Of a stretch of 17,019 bases of DNA, positions 7,783-14,759 are shown piece after piece. The translations under genes were made by a program, and so were the position numbers. Within the stretch, counting starts at the first letter, position 1. Each line of letters starts with the position of its first letter. Under the pieces are notes generated by a model. That model was not told where the DNA came from, ran no database searches, and was given only the letters and a program-made list of their open reading frames with translations. This DNA comes from JANWHZ01 sp964527385 (GTDB taxonomy: Bacteria; Patescibacteriota; Saccharimonadia; Saccharimonadales; UBA4665): the NCBI GenBank assembly GCA_964527385.1, contig CAZGPZ010000019.1:1-17019 (forward strand). The letters run 5' to 3'.

Positions 7783-10700
7783 ATGGATGACGTACATAGA
7801 CAGTATCGCAAGCAGCATACTCTTTTGGTTACTACGTCCGGTGCTCATACTGGACGACTAGACAATATCCCCAATAGGCAGGACCACAAAATCGTAGTTG
7901 TCGTTGCTGGCCATCGTTTTGCACTCGTATTGCCGCGAAAGCTGCCACTGCCTGCACCGGCAAGATTATGGTTGCTCAAAAACCAGGCGATGCTCGGTGA
8001 TCTACGTATACGTATTGCTATGGCTTTTGGCACCCTCATCATAATCACTGCTGAAATTATAGCCATAGCACAACCTTTCTTTATGCAACACACATATGCG
8101 CTGGGAGGCGCAGAAGCATTATTGTCTCCGATCAGCCAGCCGATTGCTGATAAATTGCAGTATGATGCAAAGCAGCGGACATTTAACTTCAACGCAGGAT
8201 ACAACCCATTACCTGATGGCTTGCTTAGTTCGGGCGGCGCTCACATTACGGCGTCCGCAAGCCAGGATCCAAGCAAAGGTATAACGGTCACCGATCCCGT
8301 CAACCAGGTGAACTTTCAGATTACACCCGAGTTAAATCTTGCAGAAGGCAAGCAAGACGGAAATAGGATTATCTATCCGTTTCTTGGAGGCATGGGTTGG
8401 GTCGTCTACACCATGCATAGTATTGGTGTGAAAGAAGATGTTTTACTTTCCCGGTCAGGGAGCGACACAACCCAGCTGCATTACCGGCTGGGTTTGGGCG
8501 ATAACCTCGCCGCTCGCGTACAGCAGGACGGCAGCATCGGGGTATACGGTAACACGCTGCTTGCCGGCAATGTGGCAACAGGCAACGCCAAGGACGCTGA
8601 GTTGTTGCAAAAAGCACGACAGAATGCACCCAAAGATACCCTGTTATTTGCAATCCCACCGCCAACTATACGCGAGCTTAGTCGCACGGGTTCTAATGTG
8701 CGCGCCAGCTATGCTTTAAATGGTAGTGACTTAACAGTGACCGTGTCAGGGCTGCAGTCAGCCCACTATCCGCTTACAATCGACCCAAGCATTTATGTCG
8801 AGACCGCAGAGAAATTCATGAGGGGTAATAACGAGACGAATATTGATTTTGATGTTGCCGATGGCTTGATCCAAAAGGGCAAGACGACCGGTGCTCGTTT
8901 CAATTCCTGGACCGCGACACAGAGCCTGAACGCAAGTATCTGGCAACAAGGCCTTGTTTCTGCGGGCGGGTATGCCTATGCGGTAGGTGGTGACTTCCCA
9001 AACGGATTAATCAGCACTTTTAACACGCAAGGCACGGCGAACTATGTAGTTCCAACCGGCATAACTAGCATCACGGTGAAGATGTGGGGCGGTGGTGGCG
9101 GTGGCGGCGCTGGTGGTACAAATACCGTTGGCGGCGCTGGTGGCGGTGCCGGCTATATTACGGAAACCATATCTGTAACTTCAGGGGAAACCTTGACGGT
9201 TTATGTCGGTGGGGCCGGCGCTGGTGGTACGTACAATCAAAGTGGCGGCGGTGGCGGCGGTGGCGGGTATTCCAGCCTATACCGCAGTGCGACGGCATTA
9301 GCTATAGCAGCAGGTGGTGGTGGCGGCGGCGGCGGTCGCGACGGTACTAGCTCCACGCAAACTGGTGGTGCAGGCGGTGCCGGCGGTGACACGACCGGTG
9401 TAGCGGGTTCGAATGGTGCCGGCGGTGGCACGACGACCGGGGGTGGTGGCGGTACCCCCAGCGCAGGTGGCGCTGCGGGAACAGTCTCAAGTAGTGGTAA
9501 CGATGCTACAGCAGGGAGTTCTTTGACTGGTGGGCCGGGCGCAGACGGACGAACAAATAATGGAGCTGACGGCGGCGGTGCGACCGGAGGCCTAGCAAGT
9601 GGTGGTAATGGTGGTGCCGTTCCGACGACTAGCCGTGGTGGTGGCGGTGGTGGCGGTGCCGGGCTCTTTGGCGGTGGTGGCGGTGCAAGTTCCCAGGGTA
9701 CTGGTTCTGGTGCATCGGGTGGTGGTGGCGGTTCCAGCTTCACACAAGTCGGCGCTACGTCGGTCAGCAATACTGCGGGTAGTGGAACATCGCCAGGTAA
9801 CTCAGGCGATTCAGATAGAGGGACTGCAGGCAATGGTGGTAGCGCTGGTGCTACCAGTGGTAGCGGAGGATTGGGATCAAACGGGTTGGTTATCATCTCT
9901 GCAGGTAACGGTTCAACGACGAGCAACGTTGTTAGCTGGGCAAAATTTGATACCACCAGCGGTGCAATAGATAGCCCCGACCCAGGGAGTGGTACCTGCA
10001 GTGGTTGGTGCACAACATCAGCCTACAACTTGCCGGCAGCGCGCAGCAGCCTGGCGGTGGTAGCCTATAGCGGCTTCCTTTATGCCATAGGCGGCGAGGA
10101 TGGCAGCTGCACTACAACTAACGGAACGGGTGATGGTGGTGTGTGCAAGACCGTTTATATTGCAAAAATGGGTGCCAATGGCGAGCCACAGCTCTGGCAT
10201 CCGACGGATACGAATAAAAATAACTGGGTATTTTGGTACAAGGATGGGGATATCAGCAGCCCGCGTAGTTTCGAAGGCGCCGTTGCGTATAACAATAGAA
10301 TGTATCTACTTGGCGGGAAGACGAGTAGCAGTTCTACGTTCTCGGTCGTGAGTACTGTTGAGGTTGCAGATATTACCCCTACGGGTGTGCTCGGCTCCTG
10401 GTCTTCGTCTACGTCCTTGCCATACGCTGACTATGGTCATGGGGTGCAGGTTTATAATGACCGCCTGTATATAATCGGTGGGTCTAGTACTATCGGTGGT
10501 GCCCCGCTTAATTCGGTGTACTACATAAAGATAAATAACGACGGGACACTCAACAGCTGGGTTCAGACTACTAGCTTTACTACAGGTAGAATGACCAATG
10601 GTGGTAACTTCACTACCTCCTGGGGGGCGTATATATACCTAAGCGGCGGATGTACGGCGGTCAACGGCAGCGGCTACTGCACGGCAGTGGCCTCCGATAC

Positions 10701-13572
10701 CCAGCTTGCCAGTATTAACGCCGACGGCAGCTTAGACGCATGGAATACGAATGCCAGCGTATCAGATACAAGAATGGGGCAGAACATAATAGCCTGGCGC
10801 AGCTATATTTATGAGTTGGGCGGTTGCAGCGCACAAAATACGACGACGGGCGCCTGCTCTTCGGCGCTTAGTAGCACGTATTATGGTGCAATCAACCAAG
10901 ATGGGGACGCTTCAACTGTCAACACGTCGGTTGCTAGTGGTATGAGCCCATGTAGTGGTACAACGCCGTATGGTTGCGATCTGCCTGGTACGACGTATAT
11001 CGGCAACATGTTGAATGATACGGCCATATACAATGGTTACCTATACCTTGTCGGTGGTGTTGACTCATGCTCAGGAGGTGGTAGCTCCTGCACGTCGACC
11101 ACCGGGAACGTTGCATATATTGCAATAGCATCAACAGGTTTACTGACTAAACCAACGACCTGTCCCGGTGGTACATATAGAGGTAGCGCCTGGTGTGTTG
11201 ACACGACTAATACAATAAGCGGTGGTATTGCGGCCTCTGGTACTACTGTTTTTGGAGGCAGAATATATATTGTTGGCGGTTTGAACGGAACAAATAACAA
11301 AGGCAACGTTTACTACGTATCGTTGAATAGTGACGGTAGTCTTGCAGGGGCGTGGAGTTCGCAAAGCACGGCGAGCTTAGGCCTGGATAATGTGGCGTTT
11401 AACTATGCTTATTCTCGTGCGAACCCCAGTTCGGCGGGTACATCGCCAGGTAACTTGTATGTATTTGGTGGTTGTACCACGACCTCAGGTGCAGATTGTA
11501 CGGCATTCAGCCAGAACGTTTTTAAGTGTAACATCGGAACCAGCGGGGCGATTTCAGGCTGCACAACGAGCGGTCAATTGGCAATAGGCACGATTACCGG
11601 TGCAAGTGGTTCAGGATTAGGGGGTATGGCAGGTGCCGTATATGCAAATTATATCTATTTGATTGGCGGCCTGGCGCCCGGATTAACTGATCTTAAAACA
11701 GTTCGATACGCTAAGTTTGATAATAGCAATAATGTTGTTGCGGTAACTGGCTCGGCATGGGTGGAATCAGCCAATCAGACACAGGTAGGACGGCGTCGTG
11801 GCGCAGGTTTCGGCTATAATGGTTATCTATATGTTGTTGGCGGGTACGATGGCACGTCCGGCGGCGGTGTCTTGCACGATATTGAATTTGCAAAGATAGA
11901 TGTTAGCAGTGGAGACATAGGCTCGTTTGTTACGTCGGCAGTAACTATTAACCAACGCTGGGGGCTGACCGTACCAGTCTCTAACTCTTACGCATACGTC
12001 ATTGGCGGTTGTACCAATGGAAACAGCCCCTCTTGTACCACTCGGACTGACACTATCCAAACCTTCCAGATATACAACAACGACAGCGGGAGCCCGGCAT
12101 CATTTGCCGCCGGCAATACTATAGGCGTTGATCGTATTGGTGGAAGCTCTACTATCTTGAATGGATACATCTACTACGCCGGCGGCTGTTCAAATATCGG
12201 TTGTAGCACCGCAGCCGGAAATGTGTATTATGCAGCAATTGACGCTAACGGTGTATTAGGCAGCTGGAGCAGCGGTAACGCGTTGCCGGGTAGTAACCTA
12301 CGGGCTTGGGGCAAACTCCTGAATGTTGGAGGGACACTCTATTACGTTGGCGGCCAAAATAGCGTCGGCACAGCCCAATCAACTATTTACTATACAACTA
12401 GTTTTAGCAGCGGTAATCCTATATGGTCCAGTTCAGCTGCGACTAAGGCCATAGGTGATACGGGGAGTGGAGGGCAGGCTCGCACTCAATTTGGCGCGGC
12501 GGTCTGGAACAATCGTATATATGTCGTGGGAGGCATCGATGGTTCCAGCGCAGTCAGCTCAACGGTATATGTCAGCCCAGCTTTGAGCAGCGGCGGTGAC
12601 ATAACTACTAACTGGACATCATCTACTGCATTTAACGTTGCCAGAAGTGGAGAAACAATTATTGCATACGCAAATAATTTGTATCTCTTTGGGGGGTATG
12701 ACGGCACAAATTATTTGAGTGACAGCCAATACACGCAAGTAAGTACAAGTAATGGAACGGTGGGCAGCTGGAGTTACACGACTAGTATGCCAACTGCATT
12801 GAGCCAGGGTGATGGGTTTGCCGCCAATGGTTACATGTATATTATCGGAGGTCGTTCAGCTGCCTCAACTTGCCGCCCGATCACGCTCGTAGCCCCAATT
12901 AGCGCCAATACAACCATCGCGAGCGGCAATAACCCGACGGGTATTGGCGAATGGTATGAAACAAATCAGCGCTATAGCGGTGATCGTTATGGTTCGGCTG
13001 CGGCTTATGCAGATGGCAAGGCATACCTCCTAGGTGGAGGCTGCAGCGGGTTCGTAGGTTCGGGCGATCGAACGTATTACACGACATTATTATCACAGCC
13101 ACAGATCGCCAAATATTCCATCATGTTCGATACAGACACTGACGTGTACCCAAATATGTGGTTGCTGAATGGCTTAGATAATTCTATCGGTGCTGCATGG
13201 CGTCTGAAATATCGGTCGATGAAGAATACGACAAGTTCGTGCCTTGGATCTGCAATGACAACGTGGGGGCAAGAGACAAGTTTCGGTAACGTCACACTCG
13301 GAACACCAGGGGTTTACACTCCGGTTGATGGAGGTGGCACCAATACTACGTGCGCGCGGTTTTTCTATTTCTCTGTTACCATCGATAGCTCGCAGGCGTA
13401 TGGGTATCCTGACGATGTTTCGCGAGGTCCCACCATTAGTGATCTTACGCTTGGCTTTACTGCGGACCCGAGTAAACGGTTAATGCACGGCCGCACCTTT
13501 GTTGGTGGCCTACAGCAACCCGATGATGCACCGTGCCACCAATCTGCGTACGCTGCGTGCCCATTGCCTTAA
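7783..13572 (+). CDS. Giant kelch-repeat surface protein with glycine-rich domain (1929 residues)
   Basis: A CPR-type exported protein of unknown function. Residues 1-80 are a basic cytoplasmic leader; 81-103 (AMAFGTLIIITAEIIAIAQPFF) are hydrophobic and act as signal or anchor. Residues 105-390 form an ectodomain ending YPLTIDPSIYVETAEKFMRGNNET. Residue 395 starts about 18 kelch-like blades (GGYAYAVGG, GFLYAIGG, NRIYVVGG and so on) to about 1770, with a glycine-rich domain (413-708) set in the first blade. The C-terminus (1770-1929) has DTDVYPNMWLLNGLD and ends with GRTFVGGLQQPDDAPC. Many blades carry a Cys pair, suggesting disulfides. ATG 7783 is the first start; ATG 7990 (residue 70), just before the hydrophobic segment, is an alternative. 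Kelch propellers bind proteins or sugars; attachment is inferred. Confidence 0.9.
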   Translation: MDDVHRQYRKQHTLLVTTSGAHTGRLDNIPNRQDHKIVVVVAGHRFALVLPRKLPLPAPARLWLLKNQAMLGDLRIRIAMAFGTLIIITAEIIAIAQPFFMQHTYALGGAEALLSPISQPIADKLQYDAKQRTFNFNAGYNPLPDGLLSSGGAHITASASQDPSKGITVTDPVNQVNFQITPELNLAEGKQDGNRIIYPFLGGMGWVVYTMHSIGVKEDVLLSRSGSDTTQLHYRLGLGDNLAARVQQDGSIGVYGNTLLAGNVATGNAKDAELLQKARQNAPKDTLLFAIPPPTIRELSRTGSNVRASYALNGSDLTVTVSGLQSAHYPLTIDPSIYVETAEKFMRGNNETNIDFDVADGLIQKGKTTGARFNSWTATQSLNASIWQQGLVSAGGYAYAVGGDFPNGLISTFNTQGTANYVVPTGITSITVKMWGGGGGGGAGGTNTVGGAGGGAGYITETISVTSGETLTVYVGGAGAGGTYNQSGGGGGGGGYSSLYRSATALAIAAGGGGGGGGRDGTSSTQTGGAGGAGGDTTGVAGSNGAGGGTTTGGGGGTPSAGGAAGTVSSSGNDATAGSSLTGGPGADGRTNNGADGGGATGGLASGGNGGAVPTTSRGGGGGGGAGLFGGGGGASSQGTGSGASGGGGGSSFTQVGATSVSNTAGSGTSPGNSGDSDRGTAGNGGSAGATSGSGGLGSNGLVIISAGNGSTTSNVVSWAKFDTTSGAIDSPDPGSGTCSGWCTTSAYNLPAARSSLAVVAYSGFLYAIGGEDGSCTTTNGTGDGGVCKTVYIAKMGANGEPQLWHPTDTNKNNWVFWYKDGDISSPRSFEGAVAYNNRMYLLGGKTSSSSTFSVVSTVEVADITPTGVLGSWSSSTSLPYADYGHGVQVYNDRLYIIGGSSTIGGAPLNSVYYIKINNDGTLNSWVQTTSFTTGRMTNGGNFTTSWGAYIYLSGGCTAVNGSGYCTAVASDTQLASINADGSLDAWNTNASVSDTRMGQNIIAWRSYIYELGGCSAQNTTTGACSSALSSTYYGAINQDGDASTVNTSVASGMSPCSGTTPYGCDLPGTTYIGNMLNDTAIYNGYLYLVGGVDSCSGGGSSCTSTTGNVAYIAIASTGLLTKPTTCPGGTYRGSAWCVDTTNTISGGIAASGTTVFGGRIYIVGGLNGTNNKGNVYYVSLNSDGSLAGAWSSQSTASLGLDNVAFNYAYSRANPSSAGTSPGNLYVFGGCTTTSGADCTAFSQNVFKCNIGTSGAISGCTTSGQLAIGTITGASGSGLGGMAGAVYANYIYLIGGLAPGLTDLKTVRYAKFDNSNNVVAVTGSAWVESANQTQVGRRRGAGFGYNGYLYVVGGYDGTSGGGVLHDIEFAKIDVSSGDIGSFVTSAVTINQRWGLTVPVSNSYAYVIGGCTNGNSPSCTTRTDTIQTFQIYNNDSGSPASFAAGNTIGVDRIGGSSTILNGYIYYAGGCSNIGCSTAAGNVYYAAIDANGVLGSWSSGNALPGSNLRAWGKLLNVGGTLYYVGGQNSVGTAQSTIYYTTSFSSGNPIWSSSAATKAIGDTGSGGQARTQFGAAVWNNRIYVVGGIDGSSAVSSTVYVSPALSSGGDITTNWTSSTAFNVARSGETIIAYANNLYLFGGYDGTNYLSDSQYTQVSTSNGTVGSWSYTTSMPTALSQGDGFAANGYMYIIGGRSAASTCRPITLVAPISANTTIASGNNPTGIGEWYETNQRYSGDRYGSAAAYADGKAYLLGGGCSGFVGSGDRTYYTTLLSQPQIAKYSIMFDTDTDVYPNMWLLNGLDNSIGAAWRLKYRSMKNTTSSCLGSAMTTWGQETSFGNVTLGTPGVYTPVDGGGTNTTCARFFYFSVTIDSSQAYGYPDDVSRGPTISDLTLGFTADPSKRLMHGRTFVGGLQQPDDAPCHQSAYAACPLP
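8965..13092 (+). repeat. Kelch-like beta-propeller array, about 18 blades
   Basis: The pattern [YF]-N-G/N-x-[LIM]-Y-[LIVY]-x-G-G recurs, with the Y-x-x-G-G core near 8965, 10069, 10291, 10456, 10621, 10801, 11032, 11251, 11449, 11647, 11818, 11986, 12160, 12328, 12508, 12673, 12829 and 13015. Units are about 55-75 residues long. Between cores comes the kelch connector, for example VYYVSLNSDGSLAGAWSS or VYYAAIDANGVLGSWSS, then a polar stretch. Eighteen blades would make two to four propellers; I cannot tell which grouping is correct. Confidence 0.8.
9019..9906 (+). other. Glycine-rich domain (residues ~413-708)
   Basis: It begins FNTQGTANYVVPTGITSITVKMWGGGG, the standard opening of the glycine-rich domain seen in phage and bacterial surface proteins (F-x-x-x-G-T-x-x-x-x-V-P-x-G-V-T). 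About 250 residues of GGGGG-, GAGG- and GGGGT-rich sequence follow, closing with GSNGLVIIS, the usual final strand. The DNA is strongly G-rich on the + strand with mixed GGN codons, so it is not a simple slippage tract. Such domains are thought to form polyglycine helix bundles. Confidence 0.75.
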
Positions 13573-13578
13573 ACGGAT

Positions 13579-13587
13579 TGATATACT
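13579..13587 (+). promoter_or_regulatory. Extended -10 promoter giving a leaderless mRNA
   Basis: TGATATACT is an extended -10 (TG at 13579-13580, TATACT at 13582-13587, 5 of 6 to consensus). The ATG at 13594 is only 6 bases beyond it, so transcription would start at or next to the A of the start codon. There is no room for a Shine-Dalgarno, and none is present. The promoter lies in the 21-base gap between the kelch gene stop and this gene. Confidence 0.55.
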
Positions 13588-13593
13588 GTTTGT

Positions 13594-14418
13594 ATGGAAG
13601 ATATCAAAAGGGGAGTCATAAGGCCAGTTGCGCCACCATCCTCGGATCTAGTAGCAGCTGCCGGCAAGCGTCGTGCGAGAACCATCCGACACCGAAGAAG
13701 CGGTGGTGCTGGGAATGTCTCACGCCAACGGAAGACGCGGAGCCTTTTTCGTTTAAAGCCTCGCGTGGCACGCCTCAATGATGTGAAAGAACTGTCGTCC
13801 AACCGCGCGATGCCAAGAACGTTTGAAATCCGGATTAGTTTGAAATCAATAGTAAGTTATGCGCGCCGATTAGCGGTCCAGGGCCAAAAAAGAATACGGT
13901 TGTTGGTTGTGTGCTCCACGGTGGCATTGCTCGTTGCTTTAGCCATATCGGGCGCTCTGCACTTCTTGCATAAACCAATCGTAGGGAATAACGATCCGGC
14001 AACGTCGAGTTCTGCTCAACAGCCTACCGGTCCAGTACCCGGCAACCCCTCATACAATACCTTGCTGCCAGTTGGTAAGAGCGTTGCTAGCCTTGGCGGG
14101 TGGTACCGTATTAGTCCACCAGATAGGGATCCCGTATATGCTTTTACTGATAAAGTTGCAGGGGTGAAAATTGATGTGAGCGAACAGCCGCTGCCCGATA
14201 GTTTCAAAGATAATACCGCGGAATCGATTGCCCAGTTAGCCCAGAGCTTTAATGCTGGCCAAAAGCTTTCGGTGAAGGGTACAACTGTTTATGTTGGTAC
14301 GTCCGCTAAAGGTCCGCAGTCTCTCATCTTTTCGAAGAATAACTTATTAGTCTTGATTAAGTCGGCGGCTATCGTCAGTAATGATCAGTGGGTAGGTTAC
14401 GTTAACTCACTGAATTAA
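13594..14418 (+). CDS. Single-pass membrane protein with exported C-terminal domain (274 residues)
   Basis: Residues 1-102 are a long, very basic cytoplasmic tail (RRARTIRHRR, RQRKTRSLFRLKPR). Residues 103-125 (LLVVCSTVALLVALAISGALHFL) form one membrane segment, oriented N-in by the positive charge. A Ser/Pro/Gln-rich linker (about 129-154) leads to a compact exported domain, 155-274, with LLPVGKSVASLGGWYRISPPDRDPVYAFTD, VKIDVSEQPLPDSF, TTVYVGTSAKGPQSLIFSKNNLLVLIKS and a final WVGYVNSLN. I recall similar small membrane proteins in Saccharibacteria, and the domain has a DUF4367-like look, but I cannot name a function. It starts 21 bases after the kelch gene and has its own leaderless-type promoter. 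It may assist or anchor the neighbouring surface proteins; that is inference. Confidence 0.85.
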   Translation: MEDIKRGVIRPVAPPSSDLVAAAGKRRARTIRHRRSGGAGNVSRQRKTRSLFRLKPRVARLNDVKELSSNRAMPRTFEIRISLKSIVSYARRLAVQGQKRIRLLVVCSTVALLVALAISGALHFLHKPIVGNNDPATSSSAQQPTGPVPGNPSYNTLLPVGKSVASLGGWYRISPPDRDPVYAFTDKVAGVKIDVSEQPLPDSFKDNTAESIAQLAQSFNAGQKLSVKGTTVYVGTSAKGPQSLIFSKNNLLVLIKSAAIVSNDQWVGYVNSLN

Positions 14419-14434
14419 TGCACACTCTAGGAAT

Positions 14435-14443
14435 TGTGGATAA
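14435..14443 (-). promoter_or_regulatory. Second DnaA-box sequence TTATCCACA
   Basis: The + strand TGTGGATAA is the complement of the perfect DnaA box. It lies 17 bases after the stop at 14418 and its end is 317 bases before the ATG at 14760, almost the same distance and the same orientation as the copy before the first fibre gene. Confidence 0.45.
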
Positions 14444-14634
14444 CTTCCAAAGAATAGACTTAAATTAGTCGTGATACCGCTGGATGCATGATGTTTTTAC
14501 CACATCACTAATATACAGATTGTAGTACGTTACAGATCATTTCAGTGTGTTGTTTTTTGAAAATTGATGCATTAGTTGTTTGTACAGTCCAAAAAGGCCA
14601 TCAAAAAACTGACGACTATTTTTATTCAAAAATC

Positions 14635-14662
14635 TTGTCTAAGAAGTTAATAAGAGGATAAT
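14635..14662 (+). promoter_or_regulatory. Promoter of the second fibre gene
   Basis: TTGTCT (14635-14640, 4 of 6 to TTGACA), a 16-base spacer and GATAAT (14657-14662, 5 of 6 to TATAAT). Transcription would start near 14669, giving a leader of about 90 bases. GTCTA (14637-14641) and TAGAC (14662-14666) form an inverted repeat that spans the promoter and could be an operator. Confidence 0.45.
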
Positions 14663-14668
14663 AGACCG

Positions 14669-14687
14669 TGAGGAACTTATATCCTCA
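14669..14687 (+). other. Hairpin at the predicted 5' end of the leader
   Basis: TGAGGA (14669-14674) pairs with TCCTCA (14682-14687) around a 7-base loop. It coincides with the predicted start of transcription, where a hairpin can protect an mRNA from decay. An alternative partner, GAGGATA (14654-14660), overlaps the -10 and would not be in the transcript. Confidence 0.35.
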
Positions 14688-14701
14688 AACAAACATTTTG
14701 A

Positions 14702-14731
14702 GCTGCCTGGCTAAAATCAAAGCCAGCCAGC
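14702..14731 (+). other. 11-bp stem-loop in the leader of the second fibre gene
   Basis: GCTGCCTGGCT (14702-14712) pairs with AGCCAGCCAGC (14721-14731) with one C/C mismatch and an 8-base AT-rich loop. The downstream side is A-rich with no T-tract, so it is not a + strand terminator. About 28 unstructured A-rich bases lie between it and the ATG. Confidence 0.5.
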
Positions 14732-14759
14732 AAAAAACTAAAAACAAATACGCGCAAAA

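Larger units (their letters stand above)
14419..14759. other. 341-base AT-rich non-coding region before the second fibre gene
   Basis: No coding frame with family resemblance or a ribosome site is seen. It contains a DnaA-box sequence (14435-14443), a small hairpin TGATGT/ACATCA (14489-14507), an A+T hairpin ATTTTT/AAAAAT (14618-14633), a promoter (14635-14662) and two leader hairpins (14669-14687, 14702-14731). No clear intrinsic terminator follows the gene ending at 14418. The region is clearly more AT-rich than the genes around it. Confidence 0.6.

Noticed and set aside
9080..9760. CRISPR array or tandem DNA repeat suggested by repeated GGTGGTGGCGG
   Set aside because: The repeats are irregular, in frame and code for polyglycine; no constant repeat with variable spacers.
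9237..10013. 258-residue minus-strand frame rich in proline
   Set aside because: It is the complement of the glycine-rich (GGN) coding stretch, so proline codons arise automatically; no start site or family resemblance.
1..14418. Alternative code with TGA as glycine
   Set aside because: The frames stay open for thousands of bases without in-frame TGA, glycine is always GGN, and all stops are TAA or TAG.
1378..14443. Replication origin at the DnaA-box sites
   Set aside because: Each region has a single box with no cluster, and no dnaA, dnaN or other origin-linked gene is nearby.
14581..14633. Intrinsic terminator after the gene ending at 14418
   Set aside because: ATTTTT/AAAAAT is an A+T-only stem without a GC core; too weak to call.
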